Assembly: GCA_051208045.1 (NCBI GenBank)
Contig: JBPJFY010000001.1
Location: 372,001 to 436,000 of the forward strand
Reading direction: 5' to 3'
Length of the DNA stretch: 64,000 nucleotides
From: LZORAL124-50-18 sp051208045
GTDB lineage: Bacteria > Pseudomonadota > Gammaproteobacteria > Pseudomonadales > Oleiphilaceae
Below the pieces are notes generated by a model. It had not been told where the DNA came from, made no database searches, and saw only the letters and a list, made by a program, of their open reading frames with translations. The translations under genes were made by a program, and so were the position numbers. Of the stretch, positions 51,256 through 60,046 are shown piece by piece (positions within the stretch are counted from its first letter, which is position 1; every line of letters begins with the position of its first letter).

Positions 51256-51848
51256 TGTGATTTTATGGCTTGTGCGTCTAGCAGGTCGTCAATAGTGTCT
51301 TGAGTATAGGGAGCAAGACGATAGGGGATTTCATTGGCGATGCGTGTGTTCAGGTAGCGCACCATTTTGTCCTTTTCCCGGTTTTTTCCCAGTACGTTGG
51401 TGTTATCGTTATGGTAGGTGCTTTTTTGGGTCACTGTGTGCTCAGCCAGCATTTTTCCCTCATACCTGAGCTGATAGGTCACTTGCGCCGTAATCCGGTA
51501 TTGAGCAGCCGTTGCGTCACGGTTAATGGATACGGCTTTCTCCTTAACGGAATAGTCTGTCAGAAGCAGTTGATAGAGCGCTGGGGCATTTTGGGGTGGC
51601 GAAGCCTCGCGCGACATGGACTGAATGACCCCTGATACTTCCGAGCAAAGGTCAAACGGAATGCGGGGGCCGCAATCCGTTTGCAGCTGCCGGAGCGGTA
51701 CCGGCAGCAGGCTGTCACTGCGAAAGGACATTGTGCAGCCGGAAACCGTTACCAGCACGCTCGCGAGCAATACTTTTGTACGCAGAGTACGCAGAGCATG
51801 GAGAGTAACGTGCTGCCTCTGGCGCAGGGTAAACGCGTTAGCTAACAA
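51252..51848 (-). CDS. lptE: LPS assembly lipoprotein LptE
   Basis: A 198-residue protein starting at TTG 51848, overlapping the leuS stop. A lipoprotein signal (VLLASVLVTVSGC) precedes the mature domain. The beta strands include YQLLLTDYSVKEKAVSI, AAQYRITAQVTYQLR and the C-terminal LNTRIANEIPYRL. LptE plugs LptD at the outer membrane. Assignment leans on the leuS-lptE-holA position, because the family's post-Cys GFxLRG is not evident here (it reads TMSFRSD). No other good start is in frame after leuS. Confidence 0.82.
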   Translation of the reverse strand: MLANAFTLRQRQHVTLHALRTLRTKVLLASVLVTVSGCTMSFRSDSLLPVPLRQLQTDCGPRIPFDLCSEVSGVIQSMSREASPPQNAPALYQLLLTDYSVKEKAVSINRDATAAQYRITAQVTYQLRYEGKMLAEHTVTQKSTYHNDNTNVLGKNREKDKMVRYLNTRIANEIPYRLAPYTQDTIDDLLDAQAIKSQ

Positions 51849-54423
51849 CGATATTCACCAGTTTTTTAGGCACGACAATCACTTTCCGGATGGTCTTGTC
51901 TTCCATGAATCGCAGTACGTTTTCGTCTGACTTTGCCATGGCTTCGATGGTCTCTTTGTCGGTGTCGACATTCACTTCCAGTTTCGCCCGTACTTTGCCA
52001 TTGACCTGAACCACCATGGTAATACTGGATTCCTTCAGCGCTGCCTCATCGGCTACCGGCCAGGAAGCGTTCAGCACGGCGTCCTCATGGCCCAGAGCTT
52101 GCCAGAGTTCATGACAGACATGGGGTACGATGGGGGATATCAGTAATACCGCAGCTTCCAGTGCTTCCTGGCGAACGGCGATACTTTGATCGTCCAGCGC
52201 GTCAAATTTTGCGATGTCGTTCATTAACTCCATCACGGCAGCAATGGCCGTATTGAACGTGAGTCGACGGCCGTAATCATCGTCGACTTTCTTGATGGTT
52301 TGATGAACTTTTCTTCGAAGATCGCTTTGTTTGGTGTCCAGGCCCTCTGGTGCCAAGGTGACAGCTTTGTTGTTGCTGACATGGGCGTGAACGGTTTTCC
52401 ACAGTCGCTTCAAAAAGCGGTGCGCCCCTTCGACGGCAGAGTCGGACCATTCAAGAGACTGTTCCGGGGGGGATGCAAACATCATAAACAGGCGAACCGT
52501 ATCGGCGCCGTAACGATCAATGATGAACTGGGGGTCGATGCCATTGTTTTTGGACTTGGACATTTTGCCCATACCATCGGACAACACCGGTTGCCCGTCT
52601 TTTTTCCAGGTGGCTGAAACGGGCGCGCCCTTTTCGTCACGTTTGACGTCTACCTCGGTGGGGGATATCCAGATCTTGCCGCCCTGGTCATCTTCCCGGT
52701 AGTAGGTTTCAGCCAAGACCATGCCCTGGCAGAGCAGACGCTTGAAGGGTTCGTCGCTGGCAACCATGCCTGCGTCGCGCAGCAGCTTATGGAAGAAGCG
52801 CGCATAAAGCAGGTGGAGGATGGCATGTTCAATTCCGCCGATGTATTGGTCTACGGGCAGCCAGTAATTGGCTTTGGCCGGGTCAATCATTTGACTGTTG
52901 TCGTCAGGGCAGCAATAACGAGCAAAATACCAGGACGACTCCATAAATGTGTCGAAGGTGTCAGTTTCACGCAAAGCGGGTTGCCCGTTGATGGTGGTTT
53001 TTGCCCATTCCGGGTCAGACTTGATGGGCGATTTTACGCCGTCCAGCTCGACGTCCTCCGGAAGTACCACGGGCAACTGGTCTGCGGGAACAGGCATTTC
53101 CGTGCCGTCTTCCATTGTCAACATGGGAATGGGAGCCCCCCAATAGCGCTGGCGGGATACGCCCCAGTCGCGCAGGCGATAGTTCACTTTCTTCTCGCCT
53201 TTGTTCATGCTTTCGAGTTTGGTTGCGATGGCGTCAAATGCTTCTGCAGACGTCAATCCGGTAAACTCGCCGGAGGACACCAGAATGCCTTTTTCTACGA
53301 AAGCCTCTTCCTGCACGTCAACGTCTTTTTCATCCGTCGGGGCAATCACCTGTTTAATGGGGAGGCCGTACTGTCTGGCAAACTCGTGGTCGCGCACGTC
53401 GTGTGCAGGTACAGACATGACTGCACCCGAACCGTAGTGAATCAATACGAAATTAGCCACCCACACCGGAATCTCTTCTTCGGTAATGGGGTGAATGGCA
53501 TAGATCCCGGTGGGGACGCCTTTTTTATCCATCGTAGCCATGTCGGCTTCAGCGACTTTCTGGTTTTTGCATTCTTCGATAAACGCGGCGAGTTCCGCGT
53601 TGTTCTGTGCCGCTTCCAGTGCCAGCGGGTGCTGACTGGCTACCGCAACATACGTGGCACCCATAAGCGTGTCTGGTCGCGTTGTATAAACGGTCAGCTT
53701 TTCGTCGTGGTCTTTGATGTCAAACTGGAGCTCAACACCTTCCGATTTGCCGATCCAGTTGCGCTGCATGGTTTTTACCTGTTCCGGCCAATCTTCCAGC
53801 TGGTCCAGGTCATTCAGCAGCTCTTCTGCATAGTCGGTAATTTTGACAAACCATTGCGGAATTTCTTTCTGTTCCACCAGTGCGCCGGAACGCCAGCCCC
53901 GGCCGTCAACGACCTGTTCATTGGCCAGCACCGTTTGATCCACCGGATCCCAGTTGACGGTGGCGTTTTTCTTGTAGACCAGACCCTTTTCATACAGACG
54001 GGTAAAAAACCATTGTTCCCAGCGATAGTAATCCGGGCGGCAGGTGGCCACTTCACGATCCCAGTCATAACCAAAGCCCAGCTGGTTCAGCTGCTGCTTC
54101 ATATAGGCAATGTTCTCGTACGTCCACTTGGCGGGGGCAACGTTGTTTTTGATGGCCGCATTTTCCGCCGGCAGGCCAAACGCATCCCATCCCATGGGTT
54201 GTAAAACGTTCTTGCCATGCATGCGCTGGTAGCGGGTGACGACATCACCAATGGTGTAGTTCCGTACATGCCCCATGTGGAGCTTGCCGCTGGGATAGGG
54301 GAACATGGAGAGGCAATAGTATTTTTCCTTGCCGGGATCTTCGGTGACTTTGAACGATTGATTATCGCGCCAGAAGTCTTGTGCTTTTTGTTCTACTTTT
54401 TCCGGATAGTATTGCTCTTCCAT
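51838..54423 (-). CDS. leuS: Leucyl-tRNA synthetase
   Basis: An 861-residue class I synthetase (E. coli 860). HIGH motif: PYPSGKLHMGHVRNY (residues about 40-54). KMSKS motif: GKMSKSKNNG (about 618). The editing CP1 insertion (about 220-400) includes TTRPDTLMGATYVAVA, and the anticodon-binding helical domain ends the protein. It heads the leuS-lptE-holA operon. A leader hairpin (54460-54479) lies upstream. Confidence 0.98.
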   Translation of the reverse strand: MEEQYYPEKVEQKAQDFWRDNQSFKVTEDPGKEKYYCLSMFPYPSGKLHMGHVRNYTIGDVVTRYQRMHGKNVLQPMGWDAFGLPAENAAIKNNVAPAKWTYENIAYMKQQLNQLGFGYDWDREVATCRPDYYRWEQWFFTRLYEKGLVYKKNATVNWDPVDQTVLANEQVVDGRGWRSGALVEQKEIPQWFVKITDYAEELLNDLDQLEDWPEQVKTMQRNWIGKSEGVELQFDIKDHDEKLTVYTTRPDTLMGATYVAVASQHPLALEAAQNNAELAAFIEECKNQKVAEADMATMDKKGVPTGIYAIHPITEEEIPVWVANFVLIHYGSGAVMSVPAHDVRDHEFARQYGLPIKQVIAPTDEKDVDVQEEAFVEKGILVSSGEFTGLTSAEAFDAIATKLESMNKGEKKVNYRLRDWGVSRQRYWGAPIPMLTMEDGTEMPVPADQLPVVLPEDVELDGVKSPIKSDPEWAKTTINGQPALRETDTFDTFMESSWYFARYCCPDDNSQMIDPAKANYWLPVDQYIGGIEHAILHLLYARFFHKLLRDAGMVASDEPFKRLLCQGMVLAETYYREDDQGGKIWISPTEVDVKRDEKGAPVSATWKKDGQPVLSDGMGKMSKSKNNGIDPQFIIDRYGADTVRLFMMFASPPEQSLEWSDSAVEGAHRFLKRLWKTVHAHVSNNKAVTLAPEGLDTKQSDLRRKVHQTIKKVDDDYGRRLTFNTAIAAVMELMNDIAKFDALDDQSIAVRQEALEAAVLLISPIVPHVCHELWQALGHEDAVLNASWPVADEAALKESSITMVVQVNGKVRAKLEVNVDTDKETIEAMAKSDENVLRFMEDKTIRKVIVVPKKLVNIVVS

Positions 54424-54459
54424 TTTTCTGGAATGTCCTCTGTCTTCTTCCTGGTGACT

Positions 54460-54479
54460 CTCCCTGAGGTGTCAGGGAG
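54460..54479. repeat. Hairpin in the leuS leader
   Basis: CTCCCTGA (54460-54467), four bases, TCAGGGAG (54472-54479); perfect 8-4-8, centred about 46 bases upstream of the leuS ATG on the minus strand. There is no leader peptide with Leu codons and no T-run after it, so attenuation is not evident. Confidence 0.45.
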
Positions 54480-54554
54480 CAGGGTCTTTAAATTTGTCTC
54501 AGGTCAGTCTGCTGCCCTGAAAAATCTGCTAGGTTTATATAAACCGGGGGCGGT

Positions 54555-54560
54555 ATTTTA
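54555..54560 (-). promoter_or_regulatory. Candidate -10 of leuS
   Basis: On the minus strand GGTTAAAATACCGCCCC gives a -10 TAAAAT with a GC-rich discriminator, nearly identical to the rplU promoter core. No good -35 is visible at 16-18 bases. Confidence 0.4.
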
Positions 54561-54662
54561 ACCTACTAATGCCTTGACAGGTAGGTCTGTCAGAGATTAA
54601 GGGCGTATTTTCTGGGGTGATACGCCGGAGAGTACAGTGAGTAAGTGAATTGGGAGGTGTGT

Positions 54663-55214
54663 ATGTCAGAAAAGTCGCCATCAAGTCTGACCGAAAAAAC
54701 AGTAACAGCCTATAACCGGATGGTGGAGCGGGTTGAGAAGGCGATCGCGGATCTGGAAAACAGTACGTGGGAGACCGTCAAACGGGAGATTGATGAGGCG
54801 GTGACGTTTGAGCAGGAGCTGGCGGAATTGACCCGGGAAGAGGTGGATTTACTGGGTGCGTATGTGCGTCGGGATCTGGAAAGCTTAACCCGGTTTATGT
54901 CTGCCAACCGATCGGAAATTGCCGAGTGGTTAAAGATGGATCTCGCGCTCGTGGAAAAACGTATCAAGGATTCGTTGATGTCGATTGCGGACAAGACTCT
55001 GGTGGAGCAGGTGGAGCTGGATCATAAGACGCACCATGATGCAGGAGCCTATGTAAAAGGTGAGGTGGCCTCACCCGGCATGCTGAAATGTTCGGATTGC
55101 GGTTATATGATGTGCCTGACCGAAACCACGGTGATTCAGGCCTGCCATGACTGCGGTAACGGTTACTTTCAACGCATCACGGCGCGTTGGCCGCGGACTG
55201 AAGCGGATCTATGA
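54663..55214 (+). CDS. DUF1451-type zinc-ribbon protein (YbeL-like)
   Basis: A 183-residue protein with a helical, coiled-coil body (residues about 10-120). The C-terminal zinc ribbon has CSDCGYMMC and CHDCGNGYF (two CxxC pairs, about 142-172). E. coli YbeL has the same layout. ATG 54663 follows a GGAGGT site and is better than an in-frame start 18 bases upstream. It lies between divergent leuS and convergent gatB, as YbeL lies near leuS in enterobacteria. Function is unknown. Confidence 0.85.
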   Translation: MSEKSPSSLTEKTVTAYNRMVERVEKAIADLENSTWETVKREIDEAVTFEQELAELTREEVDLLGAYVRRDLESLTRFMSANRSEIAEWLKMDLALVEKRIKDSLMSIADKTLVEQVELDHKTHHDAGAYVKGEVASPGMLKCSDCGYMMCLTETTVIQACHDCGNGYFQRITARWPRTEADL

Positions 55215-55252
55215 CGGAAACGGGCAGCACAGGCTGCCCGCCGTCATGAGCA

Positions 55253-56701
55253 TCACCCGTCGAGCTTTTTCTGCAGGATCTGGGTCAGGATTTTTGGATT
55301 GCCCTGACCCTTCGACGCTTTCATGAGAGGGCCCATAAATCCGCCCATGAGTTTCTTGCGCTTTTTGTCATCGGCTTCTTTATACTGTGCGATCTGATCT
55401 GCCATGGTGGCAAGCACATCGTCCACGAGCTTTTCAAGTGCTCCGGTATCGGAGACCTGCTTTAAGCCCTTGCTCTCAATGAGGGCGTCGACGTCCGTGT
55501 TTTCTTGATTCCACAGGCCGTCAAACACTTTTTTAGCGCCAGCCGAGGACAGCGTGTTGTCTTTCAGACGAGTGATCAATTGTCCGAGTTGTTCGGCGGT
55601 CACGGTGCTTTCTGCAATGGACGTGTCATCCGCATTCAGGCGCGCACTCAGTTCCCCCATAATCCAGTTTGCTGCCAGTTTGGCGTCACCGCAGGTGGCG
55701 GTGGTGGCTTCAAAGAAATGGGCCATCTCTGCCTCGCCACTCAGAATGCTGGCGTCGTACTCGGAGAGCTGGTAGTCCGCAACGAAGCGTGTCTGGCGCG
55801 CATCGGGCAATTCGGGCAGTGTCGCGCGAATGTCGTTGATGTACGTGTCGTCAAAAACTACAGGTAACAGGTCCGGGCAGGGGAAGTAGCGGTAGTCGTT
55901 CGCTTCTTCCTTACTGCGCATGGAGCGGGCCACGTGCTTGTCGCCGTCGTAGAGCCGGGTTTCCTGGATGACGCTGCCACCCTCTTCAAGCAGGTCGATC
56001 TGTCGCTCGACTTCCAATGCGATGGCGCGCTCCATAAAACGGAACGAGTTCAGGTTCTTTGTTTCGGTGCGGGTGCCCAGTTTTTCTTCCCCCACCGGGC
56101 GGACAGAAACATTCACGTCAAAACGCATGGAGCCTTGCGCCATGTTGCCGTCGCAGATTCCCAGAGACGTGACGATCGCGTGGAGTTTGCGCGCGAACGC
56201 CACGGCTTCTTCGGCGTTTCGCATATCTGGCTCGGTAACGACTTCGATCAAAGGGGTTCCGGCTCTGTTCAGGTCAATGCCGGACATGCCGTGAAAATCC
56301 TCATGCAGTGACTTACCGGCATCTTCTTCCAAATGGGCATGATGAATACGCACGGTTTTGTGCGAGCCATCCGCTAACTGGATTTCAACATGTCCGGCAC
56401 CCACGATGGGCGCTTCCAGTTGCGTGGTCTGGTAGCCTTTGGGCAGGTCCGGGTAGAAATAATTTTTGCGTTCAAACACTGAGCGTTGGTTTATTTCTGC
56501 ATCAATGGCCAGTCCAAACATAATGGCGTAACGGAACGCCTGTTCGTTCGGGACGGGTAACATGCCTGGCATGGCCAGATCGACCGCGTTGGCTTGTGTA
56601 TTGGGGTCAGCACCGAAAGCGGTACTGGAGCCGGAAAAGATTTTGGATTGAGTGGCCAGTTGAACGTGTACTTCCAGCCCGATTACCGTTTCCCATTGCA
56701 T
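55253..56701 (-). CDS. gatB: Aspartyl/glutamyl-tRNA amidotransferase subunit B
   Basis: A 482-residue GatB: MQWETVIGLEVHVQLATQSKIF, PGMLPVPNEQA, YFYPDLPKGYQ, the kinase-type core and the C-terminal YqeY-like tail (GGFMGPLMKASKGQGNP). It phosphorylates Glu/Asp-tRNA and receives ammonia from GatA. Third gene of the leftward gatC-gatA-gatB operon, with 91 bases between it and gatA. Confidence 0.97.
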   Translation of the reverse strand: MQWETVIGLEVHVQLATQSKIFSGSSTAFGADPNTQANAVDLAMPGMLPVPNEQAFRYAIMFGLAIDAEINQRSVFERKNYFYPDLPKGYQTTQLEAPIVGAGHVEIQLADGSHKTVRIHHAHLEEDAGKSLHEDFHGMSGIDLNRAGTPLIEVVTEPDMRNAEEAVAFARKLHAIVTSLGICDGNMAQGSMRFDVNVSVRPVGEEKLGTRTETKNLNSFRFMERAIALEVERQIDLLEEGGSVIQETRLYDGDKHVARSMRSKEEANDYRYFPCPDLLPVVFDDTYINDIRATLPELPDARQTRFVADYQLSEYDASILSGEAEMAHFFEATTATCGDAKLAANWIMGELSARLNADDTSIAESTVTAEQLGQLITRLKDNTLSSAGAKKVFDGLWNQENTDVDALIESKGLKQVSDTGALEKLVDDVLATMADQIAQYKEADDKKRKKLMGGFMGPLMKASKGQGNPKILTQILQKKLDG

Positions 56702-56792
56702 GGTTATGCTCTTTTCTTTGTCATCTTGTCAATTGTCCTGCCCCGCAAACCTGTGAGTCGCAGGGCCTGTCTCACGCGTTTGTTGTGCTGTA

Positions 56793-58244
56793 TCAGCCTT
56801 GCACAGGTGTGCGCTTGTGCCAGTCGGTCACTTGCTGATACTGGTGCGCCACATTGAGCAATCGCGCTTCGTCAAAATAGTTGCCAATCAGTTGCATGCC
56901 AATGGGCAGCCCGCCAATAGCGCCACTGGGCAGCGACATGCCCGGGAGCCCCGCCAGGTTGGTGGAGATCGTGAAGATGTCCTCCAGATACATTTGCACC
57001 GGGTCATCGCCTTTGGACCCGAAGGCAAACGCCGGGGATGGGGAGGCCGGACTGGCAATTACGTCCACCTCATCGAAGGCTGCGACGAAGTCGTTTTTGA
57101 TGAGTCTGCGCACCTGCTGCGCCTTGCGATAGTATGCGTCGTAGTATCCGGCACTCAAAGCGTAGGTGCCGATGAGAATGCGGCGCTTCACTTCTTCGCC
57201 GAACCCTTCTGAGCGACTGCGCAGGTACAGATCCATCAGGTCCTTGGGATCGTCGCAGCGATGGCCGTAGCGCACACCGTCAAAACGTGACAGGTTGGCG
57301 GAGCACTCCGCCGGAGCGATCACGTAATAGGCTGGCACCGACAGATGGGAGTGGGGCAGCGAAATCTCTTTTACCGTAGCGCCAAGCTTTTCCAGCTCTT
57401 TGACGGCAGCGAGCGTCTGTTGGGCCATCTCCGGGTCCAGATCATCGGTGAAAAACTCTTTGGGCAGACCAATGCGCAGACCTTCGATACGGTTGTTGAG
57501 GGTGCTGGCATAGTCTGGCACCGGTGCGTTGGTGCTGGTGGAATCTGCCTTGTCGTAACTGGCCATCACATTGAGCATCAGTGCTGCATCTTCCGCCGTG
57601 CGGGCCATCGGGCCGCCCTGATCCAGGCTGGAGGCAAAGGCAATCATACCCAGACGGGATACCCGGCCATAGGTCGGCTTCAAACCCGTAATGCCGCACA
57701 GAGCCGCTGGCTGGCGGATGGAACCCCCGGTATCTGTGGCTGTGGCGGCGGGGGTCAGACGTGCGGCTACGGCAGCGGCGGATCCTCCGGATGACCCGCC
57801 GGGCACCAGATTTTCGCCCCAGGGATTGGTGACCTTGCCATAGTAACTGGTTTCATTGGAGGAGCCCATCGCGAACTCGTCCATGTTCGTTTTGCCCAGA
57901 CATACGGCTCCGTGCGCCTTGAAGTTGCGGGCAACGGTGGCGTCGTACGGGGGGATGAAGTTTTCCAGCATGCGGGAACCACAGGTGGTGCGAATACCCT
58001 GTGTGCAGAAGATATCCTTATGTGCAAAGGGAATCCCTGTCCAAAGCGTGGCATTGCCTGCAGTGCGGCGTTCATCAGCCTGTTTTGCCGCCTCAAGCGC
58101 GGACGCTTCACAGACGGTCACGAAACTGTTGTATTTCGCATCTTCCTGTTGGATTCGAGAAAGAAAGTATTGCGTAATTTCTGTGCTGGAATATTCGCCT
58201 TTGGCAAGATCCTGGGCGATTTCCGCGACGGTTTTGTTCAGCAT
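56793..58244 (-). CDS. gatA: Aspartyl/glutamyl-tRNA amidotransferase subunit A
   Basis: A 483-residue amidase-signature protein. The Ser-cisSer-Lys triad is visible as PFAHKDIF (Lys), TDTGGSIRQPAALCG (nucleophile and cis-Ser region) and GGSSGGSAAAVA. It supplies ammonia from glutamine to GatB. Central gene of the gat operon; gatC is 77 bases upstream. Confidence 0.97.
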   Translation of the reverse strand: MLNKTVAEIAQDLAKGEYSSTEITQYFLSRIQQEDAKYNSFVTVCEASALEAAKQADERRTAGNATLWTGIPFAHKDIFCTQGIRTTCGSRMLENFIPPYDATVARNFKAHGAVCLGKTNMDEFAMGSSNETSYYGKVTNPWGENLVPGGSSGGSAAAVAARLTPAATATDTGGSIRQPAALCGITGLKPTYGRVSRLGMIAFASSLDQGGPMARTAEDAALMLNVMASYDKADSTSTNAPVPDYASTLNNRIEGLRIGLPKEFFTDDLDPEMAQQTLAAVKELEKLGATVKEISLPHSHLSVPAYYVIAPAECSANLSRFDGVRYGHRCDDPKDLMDLYLRSRSEGFGEEVKRRILIGTYALSAGYYDAYYRKAQQVRRLIKNDFVAAFDEVDVIASPASPSPAFAFGSKGDDPVQMYLEDIFTISTNLAGLPGMSLPSGAIGGLPIGMQLIGNYFDEARLLNVAHQYQQVTDWHKRTPVQG

Positions 58245-58321
58245 GGTCGTTTTTTCTATGATTCGGTGGATAGTTTTCTATCGGTAATTAGTTTTATCAG
58301 GGGTGTTCGCGCATGCCCTGA

Positions 58322-58609
58322 TTATTCGATGACCTTGGGTACCAGGTACAAGCCGTCTTCTACCGACGGAGCGATACTCTGCAAGGCGTCTCGTTCATTG
58401 GTCTCGGTGACTTCATCCTGTCGCAGGACCTGTTCGGCGTCCGTAGGATGCGCCATGGGAGCGACACTGCTGGTGTCGACGGCCTGCAGTTGATCAACCA
58501 GCGCCAGAATATTGGATAAATCGTGTGTCAATTTCTGCGCCTGTTCGTCCGAGACATGCAGGCGCGCCAGATGCGCAATTTTGGTGACCGTTGAGGTATC
58601 GATGGACAC
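58322..58609 (-). CDS. gatC: Aspartyl/glutamyl-tRNA amidotransferase subunit C
   Basis: A 95-residue GatC (MSIDTSTVTKIAHLARLHVS ... DLSNILALVDQLQAVDTS), the belt subunit that stabilises GatA-GatB. First gene of the leftward gat operon. Divergent from mreB; 250 bases separate the starts and hold 20-bp tandem repeats with -10-like elements. Confidence 0.95.
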   Translation of the reverse strand: MSIDTSTVTKIAHLARLHVSDEQAQKLTHDLSNILALVDQLQAVDTSSVAPMAHPTDAEQVLRQDEVTETNERDALQSIAPSVEDGLYLVPKVIE

Positions 58610-58650
58610 GGGGCTCTCCTGTCTGAAGGCGTAAAAGTCTGCTTCGCAGT

Positions 58651-58710
58651 CAAAAAATGGGTATTGTAATCAAAAAATAGGTATTGTAGCCAAAAACCGG
58701 CTAATGGTAA
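58651..58710. repeat. Tandem 20-bp repeats in the gatC-mreB divergent region
   Basis: Two near-identical units, at 58651-58670 and 58671-58690 (17 of 20 identical), are followed by a third, weaker unit at 58691-58710. On the minus strand each of the first two carries TACAAT, a good -10 for gatC, followed by a run of T; a TTACCA 16 bases upstream of one could be a -35. Confidence 0.55.
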
Positions 58711-58861
58711 CAGATCCGGTCAAGACTTGGGCAGAGTTACGGGGATATTTTTACCATATTGACACGCGGGTGTTTCTGTATTCTCGCTTGCCGAATCGAC
58801 CTGCCGCTGTTAAAGTTGCCGCAACTATAAATGGAAGCCATATCTTAGGTAACTTCGCAGA

Positions 58862-59899
58862 ATGTTTAAGAAATTAAGAGGGTTGTTCTCCAGTGATCTG
58901 TCCATTGATCTGGGAACGGCCAACACCCTGATATACGTAAAAGACAGAGGAATTGTCCTGGATGAACCTTCAGTGGTGGCGATTCGAAACCATGCTTCCC
59001 AGAAGAGTGTGGCTGCGGTGGGTGCCGAGGCAAAACGTATGTTGGGGCGTACGCCCGGGAACATTACCGCTATTCGTCCGCTGAAGGATGGCGTGATTGC
59101 CGACTTTTTGGTCACGGAAAAAATGCTTCAGCACTTCATCAACAAAGTGCATGAAAACAGCTTCATCACGCCCAGCCCCCGTGTGCTCGTGTGCGTCCCC
59201 AGTAAATCTACCCAGGTGGAGCGTAAGGCCATTCGCGAGTCAGCCACCGGGGCGGGTGCCCGTGAGGTGTTTTTGATCGAAGAGCCCATGGCGGCGGCCA
59301 TTGGGGCGGGTTTACCGGTCGAGGAAGCGCATGGCTCCATGGTGGTTGATATTGGCGGGGGAACCACGGAAATCGCGATCATTTCCCTGAACGGTATCGT
59401 GTATGCGGATTCTGTGCGCATCGGTGGTGACCGTTTTGATGAGTCCATCGTGACGTATGTGCGTCGTAATTATGGCAGCCTGATCGGTGATGCGACTGCT
59501 GAGCGCATCAAGCAGGAAATCGGGTGTGCTTTTGAAGGCTTGGAATTGCGCGAGATTGATGTGCGTGGGCGTAATCTGGCGGAAGGGGTGCCTCGTGGCT
59601 TTACCCTGAACAGTGAAGAAATTCTGGAAGCCCTTCAGGAGTCGTTGACAGCCATTGTGCAATCCGTCAAAGGCGCACTGGAACAATCGCCTCCGGAACT
59701 GGCTTCAGACATCGCTGAGCGGGGCATTGTACTCACCGGTGGTGGCTCGCTGCTGCGCGGTTTGGATCGATTGATCAGCCAGGAGACCGGTTTGCCCGTG
59801 GTTGTCGCAGACGATCCGTTGACTTGCGTCGCGCGAGGTGGGGGGAAAGCGCTGGAATTGATGGATCAGGGTGGATTCGGCTTATACCCCATCGACTGA
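58862..59899 (+). CDS. mreB: Rod shape-determining protein MreB
   Basis: A 345-residue bacterial actin. Phosphate-1 motif DLGTANTLIY, phosphate-2 DIGGGTTEIAI and adenosine motif GGGSLLRGL are intact. It positions the cell-wall elongasome. First of mreBCD with maf and rng downstream, the standard gammaproteobacterial order. Length equals E. coli (347). Confidence 0.98.
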   Translation: MFKKLRGLFSSDLSIDLGTANTLIYVKDRGIVLDEPSVVAIRNHASQKSVAAVGAEAKRMLGRTPGNITAIRPLKDGVIADFLVTEKMLQHFINKVHENSFITPSPRVLVCVPSKSTQVERKAIRESATGAGAREVFLIEEPMAAAIGAGLPVEEAHGSMVVDIGGGTTEIAIISLNGIVYADSVRIGGDRFDESIVTYVRRNYGSLIGDATAERIKQEIGCAFEGLELREIDVRGRNLAEGVPRGFTLNSEEILEALQESLTAIVQSVKGALEQSPPELASDIAERGIVLTGGGSLLRGLDRLISQETGLPVVVADDPLTCVARGGGKALELMDQGGFGLYPID

Positions 59900-60046
59900 C
59901 TGCGCTCAGTCACGTTTCTTACGGCTCAATCCGGTTCAAAACCGATTGGGCCGCTCTTCGCATGAACTCTTCGGGGCAAGAATAAAAAGCCGGCAGGACG
60001 TTTGAGGTAAACCGGATGATCGAAGGAGTGCGTTATCAATAATTCC

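Noticed and set aside
52789..54204. 471-codon open frame on the plus strand
   Set aside because: It lies entirely antisense to leuS, whose synthetase motifs are intact; the protein is Phe/His/Val-rich without recognisable domains, as expected for a shadow frame.
54460..54479. Leader hairpin as a T-box or classic leucine attenuator
   Set aside because: T-box RNAs are not expected for gammaproteobacterial leuS, no T-box sequence is visible, and no Leu-rich leader peptide or terminator follows.
58651..58710. Repeats as a CRISPR array
   Set aside because: Units are directly adjacent without spacers, only two to three copies, and no cas gene is nearby.
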